From Nocardia acididurans (GTDB lineage Bacteria > Actinomycetota > Actinomycetes > Mycobacteriales > Mycobacteriaceae), in the NCBI RefSeq assembly GCF_016741815.1, contig NZ_JAERRJ010000002.1, positions 372,001 to 436,000 of the forward strand: DNA of 64,000 nucleotides, read 5' to 3'. Shown here one piece after another: positions 54,475 to 63,592 of this stretch. Under the pieces are notes generated by a model that saw only the letters and a program-made list of their open reading frames with translations, did no database searches and was not told the DNA's origin. The position numbers were made by a program, and so were the translations under genes. Position 1 is the stretch's first letter. Each line of letters starts with the position of its first letter.

Positions 54475-55853
54475 CAGTGTCAGTCGTGCTCACCATCGCA
54501 AGCCTGCTCGGCTTCATCGCGCTCACCGCGGGCACCGCACTGTTCGTGGCGGCCGAATTCTCGCTCACCGCACTGGAACGCAGCACCGTGGAGGCGCACG
54601 CCCGCGAGGGCGATATGCGGGCCCGGCAGGTACGCCAGGCGCATCGCACCCTGTCCTTCCAATTGTCCGGCGCACAGCTGGGCATCACCATCACCACGCT
54701 CATCACCGGCTATATCGCCGAACCTGTGCTGGCCCGCCTGCTGGAGCCCGCCTTCGGCGCGATCGGGCTGGAAGGCCCTGCCGTGCACGGCGTTTCGCTG
54801 GCGCTGGCGCTGATTCTGGCGACCTCGCTGTCCATGATCTACGGCGAGCTGGTGCCCAAGAACATCGCCATCGCGGCGCCGCTGTCCACGGCGCGCTGGA
54901 CGGCCGGGCCGATGATCGCCTTCTCGACGGTCTTCGGCTGGATGATCAATTTCCTGAACGGGGCGGCCAACTGGGCCGTGCGCCGTATGGGCATCGAACC
55001 GGCCGAGGAATTGCGGTCGGCGCGGTCTCCGCAGGAGCTGGGGTCGCTGGTGCGCACCTCGGCGCTGCACGGTGCGCTGGATCAGCGCACCGCCCAATTG
55101 GTGGACCGCTCACTGCAATTCGGTGATCGCAGTGCGGAGGAGCTGATGACCCCGCGCGTGAAGATCGAGGCGCTGGATCGCGACGCCACCATCGCCGATC
55201 TCATCTGCGCCGCCCACGACACCGGGTTCTCGCGCTTCCCGGTCATCGAGGGCGATCTCGACAACACGCTCGGCGTCGTGCACATCAAACAGGCGTTCCT
55301 GCACCCGGTGTCGGCGCGCCGCACCGTCAAGCTGAAGGACATCGCGCAGCCGGTGCCGATCGTGCCCGCGTCCCTGGACGGTGACGAGGTGCTCGAGCGG
55401 GTGCGCGCCGACGGCATGCAGGTGGCGCTGGTGGTCGACGAGTACGGCGGCACCGCCGGCATCGTCACCATGGAGGACATCATCGAGGAGATCCTCGGCG
55501 ATGTCCGCGACGAGCACGACGAGGAGGAACTCGACGTGCGCCGCACCCCGACCGGCTGGAACTGCTCGGGCCTGCTGCGCATCGACGAGGTCTCGCGCAC
55601 AACGGGTTACAACGCACCCGAAGGGGAATACGAAACCCTGGGCGGGCTGGTGCTGGAGCGACTCGGCCGCATCCCGGTGGCCGGGGACGAGGTGCTGCTG
55701 CCGCAGCCGGGCAATCACCCGACCTTCGATCCGCACACCCGAGGCGGATGGATAGCCAAGGTGGAGCGCATGGACGGCCGCCGCATCGACCGCGTCCTGC
55801 TGCGGCCGGTGGACGCCGACGCCCTCGCGATCTGGGAGCACAGCCATGGGTGA
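54465..55853 (+). CDS. CNNM/CorC-type membrane protein with CBS pair (HlyC/CorC family), Rv1842c-like
   Basis: This 462-residue protein has the DUF21 membrane domain (helices near residues 5-25, 65-85, 95-115 and 130-150; motif FVAAEFSLTALERS, ELVPKNIAI), two CBS domains (LMTPRVKIEALDRDATIADLI; DGMQVALVVDEYGGTAGIVTMEDIIEEILGDV) and a C-terminal CorC/HlyC domain. Such proteins are associated with Mg2+ or other divalent cation extrusion. GTG at 54465 or 54468. Overlaps the next gene by 8 bp. Confidence 0.9.
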   Translation: MVLTVSVVLTIASLLGFIALTAGTALFVAAEFSLTALERSTVEAHAREGDMRARQVRQAHRTLSFQLSGAQLGITITTLITGYIAEPVLARLLEPAFGAIGLEGPAVHGVSLALALILATSLSMIYGELVPKNIAIAAPLSTARWTAGPMIAFSTVFGWMINFLNGAANWAVRRMGIEPAEELRSARSPQELGSLVRTSALHGALDQRTAQLVDRSLQFGDRSAEELMTPRVKIEALDRDATIADLICAAHDTGFSRFPVIEGDLDNTLGVVHIKQAFLHPVSARRTVKLKDIAQPVPIVPASLDGDEVLERVRADGMQVALVVDEYGGTAGIVTMEDIIEEILGDVRDEHDEEELDVRRTPTGWNCSGLLRIDEVSRTTGYNAPEGEYETLGGLVLERLGRIPVAGDEVLLPQPGNHPTFDPHTRGGWIAKVERMDGRRIDRVLLRPVDADALAIWEHSHG

Positions 55854-56910
55854 CGTGTACGCGATCCTGCTCACGGTATTCCTGCTGCTGGGCAACGCCT
55901 TCTTCGTGGGCGCGGAGTTCGCGCTCATCTCCGCGCGCCGCGACCGCCTGGAAGCCCTTGCGGCACAGGGCAAGCGCAGCGCCAACACGGTGATCGAGGC
56001 GGCGCAGAACCTGTCCATGATGCTGGCGGCGGCGCAGCTGGGCATCACCATCTGCTCCATCCTGCTGGGCCGCGTCGGCGAACCGGCGGTGGCGCATCTG
56101 CTGGAGGGCCCGTTCGATCTGCTCGGCGTGCCCGACTCGCTGCTGCATCCGATCTCGTTCGCGCTGGCGCTGACCATCGTGGTGATCCTGCACATCCTGC
56201 TCGGCGAGATGATTCCGAAGAACATCGCGCTGGCCGGGCCGGAACGCACCGCGCTGCTGCTGGTTCCGCTGCATCTGGCGTGGCTGCGGCTGGCGCGGCC
56301 GCTCATCGCCGTCTACAACCTGGCGGCGAACCTCACGCTGCGGATGCTGCGCATCGAGCCGAAGGACGAGCTGGATTCCACGGTGTCGGAGGTGGAATTG
56401 GCCGAGATGTTCGGCGAATCCCACTCCGAGGGCCTGCTGGACAAGGAGGAGCACCGTCGCCTCACCCAGGCGCTGGGCTCCTCGGACCGGATCGTCGCCG
56501 ACATCATGGTCCCGCTGGCGAAGACCCGGTCGGTCCCGCTGCGCGGGGACGGCACCACCCTCGGCGATATCGAATCCGCGGTCGCCGAAACGGGTTTCTC
56601 CCGCTACCCGGTGCGCGCCGAGGACGGTTCCCTGGTCGGCTACCTGCACGTCAAGGATGTCCTCGACCTGGTGGCCGACGACGACGCGGGCCCGGCCACG
56701 CCGATCCCCCGCACCGATATCCGCCCCCTGCCGACGGTGAGCATGGGCACCACCCTCTTCGAGGCCCTGGCCCGCCTGCGCCGCACCAACTCCCATCTCG
56801 GCCGGGTGGTCGACAGCCGCGGCAACACCGTCGGCATCGCCGCCCTCGAGGATCTGGTGGAGGAATTCGTCGGCACCGTCCGCGACGCCACCCACCGCAT
56901 CGCCGAGTAG
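55846..56910 (+). CDS. CNNM/CorC-type membrane protein with CBS pair, Rv1841c-like, without CorC_HlyC domain
   Basis: This 354-residue protein shares the DUF21 domain (NAFFVGAEFALISARRDRLE, LLGEMIPKNIAL) and two CBS domains (IMVPLAKTRSVPL; SHLGRVVDSRGNTVGIAALEDLVEEFVG), but ends after them without the CorC_HlyC domain of its neighbour. The pair probably forms a heteromer. It overlaps the first CNNM gene and lies 3 bp before the next gene. Confidence 0.92.
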   Translation: MGDVYAILLTVFLLLGNAFFVGAEFALISARRDRLEALAAQGKRSANTVIEAAQNLSMMLAAAQLGITICSILLGRVGEPAVAHLLEGPFDLLGVPDSLLHPISFALALTIVVILHILLGEMIPKNIALAGPERTALLLVPLHLAWLRLARPLIAVYNLAANLTLRMLRIEPKDELDSTVSEVELAEMFGESHSEGLLDKEEHRRLTQALGSSDRIVADIMVPLAKTRSVPLRGDGTTLGDIESAVAETGFSRYPVRAEDGSLVGYLHVKDVLDLVADDDAGPATPIPRTDIRPLPTVSMGTTLFEALARLRRTNSHLGRVVDSRGNTVGIAALEDLVEEFVGTVRDATHRIAE

Positions 56911-56913
56911 TTC

Positions 56914-57822
56914 ATGAACACCGTTGACCTGCACCTGCTCTCGGGCCCGGACTGGCGGGCCCGGGCAGCCGCCCACCGCGCCCGGGTGGAGGCCCTCGTC
57001 GGCCCCTACCTGGCGCGGCGGGCGGAAGGCTCGAAACATCCGGTGATCGACTTCCTGTTCACCTACTACGGCCACAAGCCCGCCCAGCTCAAACGCTGGC
57101 ACCCGGGCTTCGGGGTGGCGCTGACACAGGCCCGCGACTACGCGGATTTCCGCGGCTACCACCAGGTCTCGCCGTCACCGGAGAGCACGGCCTGGACCGC
57201 CGACCCGAGCTTCCTCGACAAGCGCCGCGACACCATCGAATTCGTCGCGAAACTCCTGGAGTCCACCGCGACGCGCCCCACGCAGCTCTCCTGTTTCGGC
57301 CTGCACGAGTGGGCCATGGTCTACAAAACCGACGACGTCCGCCACCAGCAGGTCCCCCTGCGCCTGGGCAGCGCCGGCACCGACGCGGTCGTCGAATCGA
57401 TGCAGCTGCGCTGCACCCACTTCGACGCCTTCCGCTTCTTCACCCCCGCCGCCGTCCCTCTCAATATCGAACCGCTCACCCGCGCCGACCAGATCGACCG
57501 CGAACAGCCCGGCTGCCTGCACGCCAACATGGATTTGTACAAGTGGGGCTTCAAACTGACCCCCCTGATCGACTCCGACCTCCTGTTCGACTGCTTCGAA
57601 CTGGCCTGCGCCGCCCGCGAACTCGACATGAAAGCCAGCCCCTACGACCTCCTCGACTACGGCTACGACCCGATCCGCATCGAAACCCCCTCCGGCCGAG
57701 CCGAATACGTCCGCGCCCAAGCCGACATCGTCGCCCGCGCCGAACCCCTCCGCGCCCGCCTGCTCACCGCCTGCCGCGACCTGCTGGCGGCCACCGGGAG
57801 CGCCGAGCGGCACTCGACGTGA
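56914..57822 (+). CDS. Conserved actinobacterial protein, usually annotated as 3-methyladenine DNA glycosylase
   Basis: This 302-residue protein resembles a group of actinobacterial proteins often annotated as 3-methyladenine DNA glycosylase (KHPVIDFLFTYYGHKPAQLKRWHPG near the N-terminus, LSCFGLHEWAMVYKT in the middle, LHANMDLYKWGFKLTPLIDSDLL later). I see none of the HhH-GPD or Tag motifs, so that annotation may be wrong. Start ATG 56914, three bases after the CNNM stop, so it is probably co-translated with it. Confidence 0.5.
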   Translation: MNTVDLHLLSGPDWRARAAAHRARVEALVGPYLARRAEGSKHPVIDFLFTYYGHKPAQLKRWHPGFGVALTQARDYADFRGYHQVSPSPESTAWTADPSFLDKRRDTIEFVAKLLESTATRPTQLSCFGLHEWAMVYKTDDVRHQQVPLRLGSAGTDAVVESMQLRCTHFDAFRFFTPAAVPLNIEPLTRADQIDREQPGCLHANMDLYKWGFKLTPLIDSDLLFDCFELACAARELDMKASPYDLLDYGYDPIRIETPSGRAEYVRAQADIVARAEPLRARLLTACRDLLAATGSAERHST

Positions 57823-57846
57823 TGGATCTGCCGCTGTAGCAACCGA

Positions 57847-58341
57847 TCAGGGTTGGCCGAGCATCAGGCCGCGTGGGACTACGCGGACGAAGCTGGTGTC
57901 GGCGTTGGGGATTCGGTTGTCGACGGCCTTGCAGCCGATGGTGACCGGGCCCGGTGCCGCGCCGACGGTCCAGAGGGGCATCCAGGTGCCGCCGTGTGCG
58001 GCCTCTTCGGGTTGGGCGTCGGCGGGCGGTGGGAGGAGTTCGAGCGCCGTGCCGGATTCGGTGACCGCGGTGCAGGTGAGGTCCGCGGCGGTCCAGTCGC
58101 GCAGACCCTTGATGTCGAGGACGGCATCGGCGGGGGCGATGACGACCTTGGTCTGGCCGAGGGGGATGCGGGTGCCGCCGTTGGGCTCACCGGGGTCGTC
58201 GCCGTCGTTCGTCACCGTGGTCGGCGCCGTGGTGGACGTCGTCGCGGCGGCGGTGTCTTTGTTATCGTCCTTCGAGCAGCCGGTGAGGGCCAGTGCGGGA
58301 ATCGCGGTGGCGAGCAGGAGCAGGCTTGCGTTTCTGATCAT
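57847..58341 (-). CDS. Lipoprotein of unknown function
   Basis: This 164-residue lipoprotein has signal peptide MIRNASLLLLATAIPALA, lipobox LTGC, and a Thr/Asp/Ala-rich linker (TAAATTSTTAPTTVTNDGDD). The mature domain holds one Cys pair (LTCTA, IGCKA). ATG 58341 is chosen because it opens the signal peptide; the frame is open upstream. No family was recognised. Confidence 0.75.
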   Translation of the reverse strand: MIRNASLLLLATAIPALALTGCSKDDNKDTAAATTSTTAPTTVTNDGDDPGEPNGGTRIPLGQTKVVIAPADAVLDIKGLRDWTAADLTCTAVTESGTALELLPPPADAQPEEAAHGGTWMPLWTVGAAPGPVTIGCKAVDNRIPNADTSFVRVVPRGLMLGQP

Positions 58342-58563
58342 CGAATCCTCCGGGGATGGGGTGACACAGAGCGAGCAGATGCACTGTATATCGCTGAAAT
58401 CGGACATTTCTGTTACTGAGAGTTACCTGTAAATTCGGACTCGGTGCGGTCTCGGCATGTCGCTTTCACAACTACGCGACCGGCCGATTTATGCGTTATG
58501 GTTTCGAGATGTAACCGTGACCACAGGGCGCGGCAAGGGCTGGGACGACGCTGGAGTGGGAAC

Positions 58564-59190
58564 GTGAACACCGGACGCTGGATACGCGCGGGACTGCTCG
58601 GCATGCTCGCGCTGCTACTGATCGCCTCCGGAATCATGCTGCGGCCATACGTGATCCCGGAGGATCATTCCGCGCCGCCGGTGCTCACGCCCACCGAGGT
58701 CGGATTCGCCCAGGACATGGTGTCGCACCATCAGCAGGCGCTGATCATGGTGCAGCGCTTGGATTCCGGCGTCGATCCGAGTATCCGGCTACTGGCACAG
58801 CAGATTTCGGATGCCCAGCACGTGGAGATCGGCACCATGCTCGGCTGGCTGCGCCTGGCCAACGCCTCGACCACATCCGCGCATCCGATGGCGTGGATGG
58901 GCGACGACCATGCGGGACACCATGATTCGGATGCCACCATGCCCGGAATGGCCACCACCGAACAGCTCGACGCGCTCTCGGCGGCACGGGGTGAGGCGGC
59001 GGAAACCCTATTCGTGCAACTCATGCTGCGCCATCACACCGGCGGGGTGAGCATGGCCGAGGCCGCCGACGAACTGCTCGAATCCGGTCCGGTGAAGGAG
59101 ACCGTGCGCGGCATGATCACCGAGCAGAGCCAGGAGGCCGGGCTCATGATGGTCATCCTGGCGCAGCGCGGGGCAGCGCCACTGTCCTGA
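58564..59190 (+). CDS. DUF305 family copper-associated membrane-anchored protein
   Basis: This 208-residue protein has an N-terminal membrane anchor (AGLLGMLALLLIASGIML) and a DUF305 four-helix domain with the paired motifs FAQDMVSHHQQALIMVQ and FVQLMLRHHTGGVSMAEAA. The His/Met pairs are typical, and a Met/His/Asp-rich loop (MAWMGDDHAGHHDSD) may bind metal. DUF305 proteins are found near copper genes, but none are here. GTG 58564 fits the signal anchor; the frame is open upstream. Confidence 0.88.
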   Translation: MNTGRWIRAGLLGMLALLLIASGIMLRPYVIPEDHSAPPVLTPTEVGFAQDMVSHHQQALIMVQRLDSGVDPSIRLLAQQISDAQHVEIGTMLGWLRLANASTTSAHPMAWMGDDHAGHHDSDATMPGMATTEQLDALSAARGEAAETLFVQLMLRHHTGGVSMAEAADELLESGPVKETVRGMITEQSQEAGLMMVILAQRGAAPLS

Positions 59191-59269
59191 TCCCGTTCGC
59201 CGATCCGTCACCGGGCTCGGTATCGTCGATCTCGAACGGCCGACGAGCCGGGAGAGGTTGATTCACAGC

Positions 59270-60091
59270 ATGATCGACGCACGGCCCCTCACCATTGCCG
59301 ATCACGTGCACGGATATCCGGATATCGCGTTCGGCGGGTACGTCGCGGGTCTGCTCGCCGCCCACAGCACCACCGACCTCGCCGCCCGCAGCACCACCGA
59401 TCTCCCCGGCCACGCCACCATCGCTCGGGCCGACCACAGTTCCACCGATCACGACCCGGCTGCTGGAATACCCGCGATGCGTGTGGATTTCCGCCGTGCC
59501 GTGTCGGTCGGCGCACCCCTGCTGCTCCAGACGACCGGCGACGGCCGCGCGGTGCTGGCCGACGCGGGCGGCATGCTGCTCGTGGAAGCCGCGGCGTCGT
59601 CGTTGGCGGTCACCCCCCGGCCCGCGCCCTCATGGGACGATGCGAAGACCGCCACCGAGGCCGCGCTCACCTCGCCGAAACGGGTGGTGACGGACTGCTA
59701 CGGCTGCGGCGTGCTGTGCGAACCCGGTCGCGGGCTGCGATTGTTCCCGTGGTCGACGCCGGACGGCACCCTCATGGCGGCGGCCTGGACGCCCGACGCC
59801 GCACTGGCGGATGAGAATGGCGAGGTGACCACCGCGAATGTGTGGTCGGCGCTGGACTGCCCCGGCGGGATCGCCGCGTGGGTGTTCTCCAAGATGGGCC
59901 AGGGCGCGTTCACCGCCGCGCTCACGGCCACCCAGGTGCGCCCGGTGCTCGCGGGTGCCGATTACATCTCGCATGCCTGGTCGATCGGGCAGGATGGGCG
60001 CAAACACACTGTGGGCGTGGCACTTTCCACCGCCGACGGCGAGCTGTGCGCGCTCGCCGAGGCGCTGTGGATCGAACCACGCACGGCCTGA
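59270..60091 (+). CDS. Hotdog-like thioesterase-family protein
   Basis: This 273-residue protein has an N-terminal GYPDIAFGGYVAGLLA, a Cys-rich DCYGCGVLCEPGRGLRLFPW and a late VWSALDCPGGIAAWVF. These are the marks of actinobacterial double-hotdog proteins of the thioesterase superfamily. Between residues about 30 and 65 is a short imperfect STTD/HSTTD repeat insert (HSTTDLAARSTTDL and on) that breaks the first domain. Start ATG 59270 with GGAGAGG 12 bp upstream. Confidence 0.55.
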   Translation: MIDARPLTIADHVHGYPDIAFGGYVAGLLAAHSTTDLAARSTTDLPGHATIARADHSSTDHDPAAGIPAMRVDFRRAVSVGAPLLLQTTGDGRAVLADAGGMLLVEAAASSLAVTPRPAPSWDDAKTATEAALTSPKRVVTDCYGCGVLCEPGRGLRLFPWSTPDGTLMAAAWTPDAALADENGEVTTANVWSALDCPGGIAAWVFSKMGQGAFTAALTATQVRPVLAGADYISHAWSIGQDGRKHTVGVALSTADGELCALAEALWIEPRTA

Positions 60092-60137
60092 CCGGCTTTC
60101 GCTCGCCGGCGGCGTGATCGCCGCTCGAGCACCGGCG

Positions 60138-60683
60138 CTAGGCCGCCTTCAGCTCCGCCGCGCCGAAGGAGACGTGGAAGCGCACGCACCAGATGCTGAC
60201 GCTGCCGAGCTGCGCCAGGTCGACCTCAGCGGGAATCTCGTAGTTCTGGGATCCCTTGTTGCCCTTGAGCTTTCCGATATCGGCGTACTGGCCGTCGTCG
60301 AAGACGAACCAGCCGTCGCGGCCCTCGACGACGGCGGCGTCGCTGAGGTACACGCGCAGGTCCGGCCCGTCGCTGGTGTCGAGATCCTCCAGTCGCAGGA
60401 CGCGGCGGCCGTCGGCGAGCCGCAAGACCGAGACGGTGCCGCTGGTTTCGTGCTCGTGCGAGATCAGCGTGCCGGTGTAGAGCGTGCGCGGCTCGGATAC
60501 CGCGGAAGCGGATACACCGGGTGTCGCGGGAGCGGTCGCGGTGGGCACCGCCTCCACAACGGTCTTGCTGGTGAACAGCTTCCAGGGGGCGGCGTACACC
60601 GTGCCGACCGCCAGGACGACCACCAGTATGCCCGTCACCACCCACGTGATCGGCGATCGAACGATCCTTCGCACCCGTGACAT
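60138..60683 (-). CDS. Membrane-anchored DM13 domain protein
   Basis: This 181-residue protein has a basic N-terminus, a signal anchor (WVVTGILVVVLAVGTVYA), a Ser/Ala/Thr/Pro linker and a DM13 domain (SGTVSVLRLADGRRVLRLED, LRVYLSDAA, LGSVSIWCVRFHVSFG). DM13 domains have one conserved Cys, here in IWCVRF, proposed to act in redox reactions. The GKLKGNKGSQNYEIP segment is the family's most constant part. ATG 60683. Confidence 0.88.
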   Translation of the reverse strand: MSRVRRIVRSPITWVVTGILVVVLAVGTVYAAPWKLFTSKTVVEAVPTATAPATPGVSASAVSEPRTLYTGTLISHEHETSGTVSVLRLADGRRVLRLEDLDTSDGPDLRVYLSDAAVVEGRDGWFVFDDGQYADIGKLKGNKGSQNYEIPAEVDLAQLGSVSIWCVRFHVSFGAAELKAA

Positions 60684-60769
60684 GGGCAGCCTCCTCAGAC
60701 CTGTTGCACCTGATCGAACCGCACCGGCGGCGCGAGTGCCAGGCCATTCGCCGCCCCGTCACACCTCCG

Positions 60770-61348
60770 TCACATCTCGGCGCCCGGGACCGCCGGTGCC
60801 GAATTCGCGGCCGGGTCGGCAGGCGTCGCGTTCGCCGGCATGGTGACGGCATCGAAATGAGCGCGCAGCGCCTCGATCACCGCGCCCAATACGCGATGGG
60901 TCGCGTCGAGTTCGGCATCGGAGAATCCGTCCATAGCGGCGCGGGTGCGCCTGCCGAGGGGCAGGAAGAAATTCTCGGCCGCGGCCCGACCGGCGTCGTC
61001 GTGGTGCAGGATGACGCGGCGGCGGTCGCCCGGATCGGCGGCGCGGCGCAGATGGCCGGATTCGCTCATGCGCTCCACCAGATAGGTCACCGCGGGCGAG
61101 GACATGCCCATCAGCTTGCCCAGCTGGCCCGGGGTGAGGGGGCGGTCCTCGAATTCCGCGGTGGCGACGTGCAGCAGGGCACGGAAGTCGTTGGGGCGCA
61201 GGTTTTCCGATCGGGCGAAGGCGTGACCGAGTTGCTCGGAGACGGCGGTCAGCGCACGCAGGTCGGCGGCGATCTCACGCTCGAGCATCGCACGCTCGTC
61301 CGCCGTGGCCGATCCGGTCGGGGCGGGCGTCGAATCGCGTTCAGTCAC
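60770..61348 (-). CDS. MarR family regulator
   Basis: This 192-residue winged-helix protein has LRPNDFRALLHVATAEFEDRPLTPGQL, the recognition region GMSSPAVTYLVERM, and wing ADPGDRRRVILHHDDAGR. GTG 61348. It is divergent from the MMPL gene, with a palindrome in the 69-bp gap, so repression of the transporter is likely. Confidence 0.9.
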   Translation of the reverse strand: MTERDSTPAPTGSATADERAMLEREIAADLRALTAVSEQLGHAFARSENLRPNDFRALLHVATAEFEDRPLTPGQLGKLMGMSSPAVTYLVERMSESGHLRRAADPGDRRRVILHHDDAGRAAAENFFLPLGRRTRAAMDGFSDAELDATHRVLGAVIEALRAHFDAVTMPANATPADPAANSAPAVPGAEM

Positions 61349-61385
61349 TCGGCCAGCCTAAACCGGCGACCGATTCTCTCCGTTG

Positions 61386-61398
61386 CTTAACATTTAAG
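61386..61398. promoter_or_regulatory. CTTAA-CAT-TTAAG palindrome, probable MarR operator
   Basis: A 5-bp perfect dyad around CAT lies in the 69 bp between the divergent MarR and MMPL starts, 19 bp before the MMPL start. AT-rich palindromes of this kind are typical MarR sites. The context is otherwise very GC-rich, so the site stands out. Confidence 0.6.
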
Positions 61399-61417
61399 AA
61401 TCTGAGATATTTGCCGC

Positions 61418-63568
61418 GTGAGGATCTGGGATCGATACGCGGCCCTTGTCACCGGCCGCAGGTCGTGGCTGGTGCTGGTACTACTGTTCGTCGCCGCCGG
61501 CGCCCTGATGGCAGGACTCGGCGGCAACGACTCCGCGGGTTCTGCCCCACGATCCCTCCCCGACACCGCCGAATCCGTGCGCATCGACGCGGCGCTGCGA
61601 CAGTTTCCCGACGCCGGTTCCGCCCCGGCCATCGTCGTGACGACCCGGGCCGACGGCGGCGTCCTGAGCGACGCCGACCGTGCCGCCGCGGCTGCCGCGG
61701 TGACACGTGCAGCAACCGGCGCGGCCACCTCACAAACGCCCGCGGCGCGGACTCCCGAGGACAAGGCCGCGCAGATATCCGCGCAGGACGGCCGGGCGGT
61801 GATCGCGCAGATTCCGATTCCCGCCGAGCTCAACGGTTTTCCGCTCGTCGAGCGGATCGAGCAGCTGCGCCGGGACGCTCGCGACGGGCTGCCCGCCGAG
61901 TTGACGCTCGAGGTCACCGGTGGCCCGGCCTTCGCGGCCGATATCGCCGACTCGTTCTCGGGCGCGAATGCCACCCTGCTGGCGGTGACCGCGATCGTGG
62001 TGGCGGCGCTGCTGATCCTGACCTACCGCTCGCCGGTGCTGTGGCTGCTGCCGCTGCTGATCATCGGACTGGCCGATCGGGTGGCGATCGGGGTCGGCGG
62101 TGGGCTGGCCGGCGCGACCGGGCTGACCTTCGACGGGTCCACCTCGGGTATCACCAGTGTGCTCGTCTTCGGCGCGGGCACGAATTACGCGCTCCTGCTG
62201 GTGTCGCGCTATCGCGATGAACTGCATCGTGAGTCCGATCACCGGCTCGCCCTGCGGCAGGCCGTGCGGCGGGCCGGTCCCGCGATCGTGGCCAGCAATC
62301 TGACCGTGGTCGCGGCGCTGCTGGTGCTCGCCCTCGCCACCGTGCCCTCCACCCGCAGCCTGGGTGTGCTGGCGGCGGCGGGACTGCTGGCGGCCGTGGT
62401 GTTCGTCCTGGCAGGACTGCCACCCGCACTGGCGCTGTGCGGCCGGAAGGTGTTCTGGCCCTTCGTGCCCCGTCCCGACGGCACCGTGCTGGCCGAGCAG
62501 GGCATCTGGCACACCATCGCGACTCGGGTCACCGCGCGGCCGGTGCCGGTCCTGCTGTCGGCCACGGCCGCGCTCGCGGTGTGCGCGGCCGGACTGCTCA
62601 CCGTCGACGTCGGACTCTCACAGACCGAGCAATTCCGGCTGCGCGCCGAATCGGTCACCGGATTCGACACTCTCGCAACCTATTTCCCCGGCGGCACCGC
62701 CGACCAGACGGTCGTGGTAGCTCGCGCCGACGCCGCCGAGGCCGTCCAGGCCCGACTCAGCGCGCAGCCCGGCGTAGTTCGCGCCGCACAGACCGGCACC
62801 ACGAGAACCGACAACGCGCCCAACGATTCCGCGCCTCCGGGCACCACGCCCATCGAGTTGGCGCGGTGGGCGGTGGTTCTGGATGCTGCTCCGGGCTCGG
62901 ATCGTTCCGCCGAGCTGATCGGGGATCTGCGGGCGAGCTTGGCCGCGGTTCCCGATGCGGAGGCGCTGGTGGGCGGTGGTGATGCGCGTGCGCTCGATGC
63001 GAGTTCGGCGGCGGCGCGGGATCAACGGGTCGTCGTCCCGTTGATTCTGGTCGTGGTGTGTCTGATTCTGCTGGTCGTGCTGCGCGCGGTCCCGGCCGCG
63101 CTGCTGTTGATCACGGTGACCGTGCTGAGTGCACTGGCCGCGCTCGGGCTGGGCAGTTGGATCGGCGTGCATCTGGCGGGGTTCCCGGCGCTGGATACGA
63201 GTGTGCCGCTGTTCGCGTTCCTGTTCCTGGTCGCGCTGGGTGTCGACTACACGATCTTCCTGACCACCCGGGCGCTGGAGGAGACGCCGGCGCACGGCAC
63301 CACCGAGGGCATGGTGCGCGCCGTCTCCGCCACCGGGGCGGTCATCACCAGCGCGGGTCTGGTGCTCGCGGCGGTGTTCGCGGTGCTGGGCGTGCTGCCG
63401 CTGATCACGCTCACCCAGCTCGGCATCGTCGTCGGAATCGGTATCGTGCTGGATACTTTCGTGGTTCGCACGTTGATCATTCCGGCACTGTTCCGGCTGG
63501 TGGGTCCGCGTATCTGGTGGCCGAGCACCCCGGACGCGGCCGCGGAGCCCGCGACCGCGCCGAGGTGA
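61418..63568 (+). CDS. MMPL-family RND transporter
   Basis: This 716-residue transporter has two copies of the six-helix MMPL unit, each after a roughly 150-residue extracytoplasmic loop. Seen: helix 1 SWLVLVLLFVAAGALMAGL, the helix-4 motif GAGTNYALLLVSRYRDEL and its second copy ALGVDYTIFLTTRALEE. MMPL proteins export lipids or drugs; mycobacterial ones are larger (about 950). GTG 61418. Divergent from MarR. Confidence 0.93.
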   Translation: MRIWDRYAALVTGRRSWLVLVLLFVAAGALMAGLGGNDSAGSAPRSLPDTAESVRIDAALRQFPDAGSAPAIVVTTRADGGVLSDADRAAAAAAVTRAATGAATSQTPAARTPEDKAAQISAQDGRAVIAQIPIPAELNGFPLVERIEQLRRDARDGLPAELTLEVTGGPAFAADIADSFSGANATLLAVTAIVVAALLILTYRSPVLWLLPLLIIGLADRVAIGVGGGLAGATGLTFDGSTSGITSVLVFGAGTNYALLLVSRYRDELHRESDHRLALRQAVRRAGPAIVASNLTVVAALLVLALATVPSTRSLGVLAAAGLLAAVVFVLAGLPPALALCGRKVFWPFVPRPDGTVLAEQGIWHTIATRVTARPVPVLLSATAALAVCAAGLLTVDVGLSQTEQFRLRAESVTGFDTLATYFPGGTADQTVVVARADAAEAVQARLSAQPGVVRAAQTGTTRTDNAPNDSAPPGTTPIELARWAVVLDAAPGSDRSAELIGDLRASLAAVPDAEALVGGGDARALDASSAAARDQRVVVPLILVVVCLILLVVLRAVPAALLLITVTVLSALAALGLGSWIGVHLAGFPALDTSVPLFAFLFLVALGVDYTIFLTTRALEETPAHGTTEGMVRAVSATGAVITSAGLVLAAVFAVLGVLPLITLTQLGIVVGIGIVLDTFVVRTLIIPALFRLVGPRIWWPSTPDAAAEPATAPR

Positions 63569-63592
63569 TCTCGCGACGGGTTGTGCCCTCGC

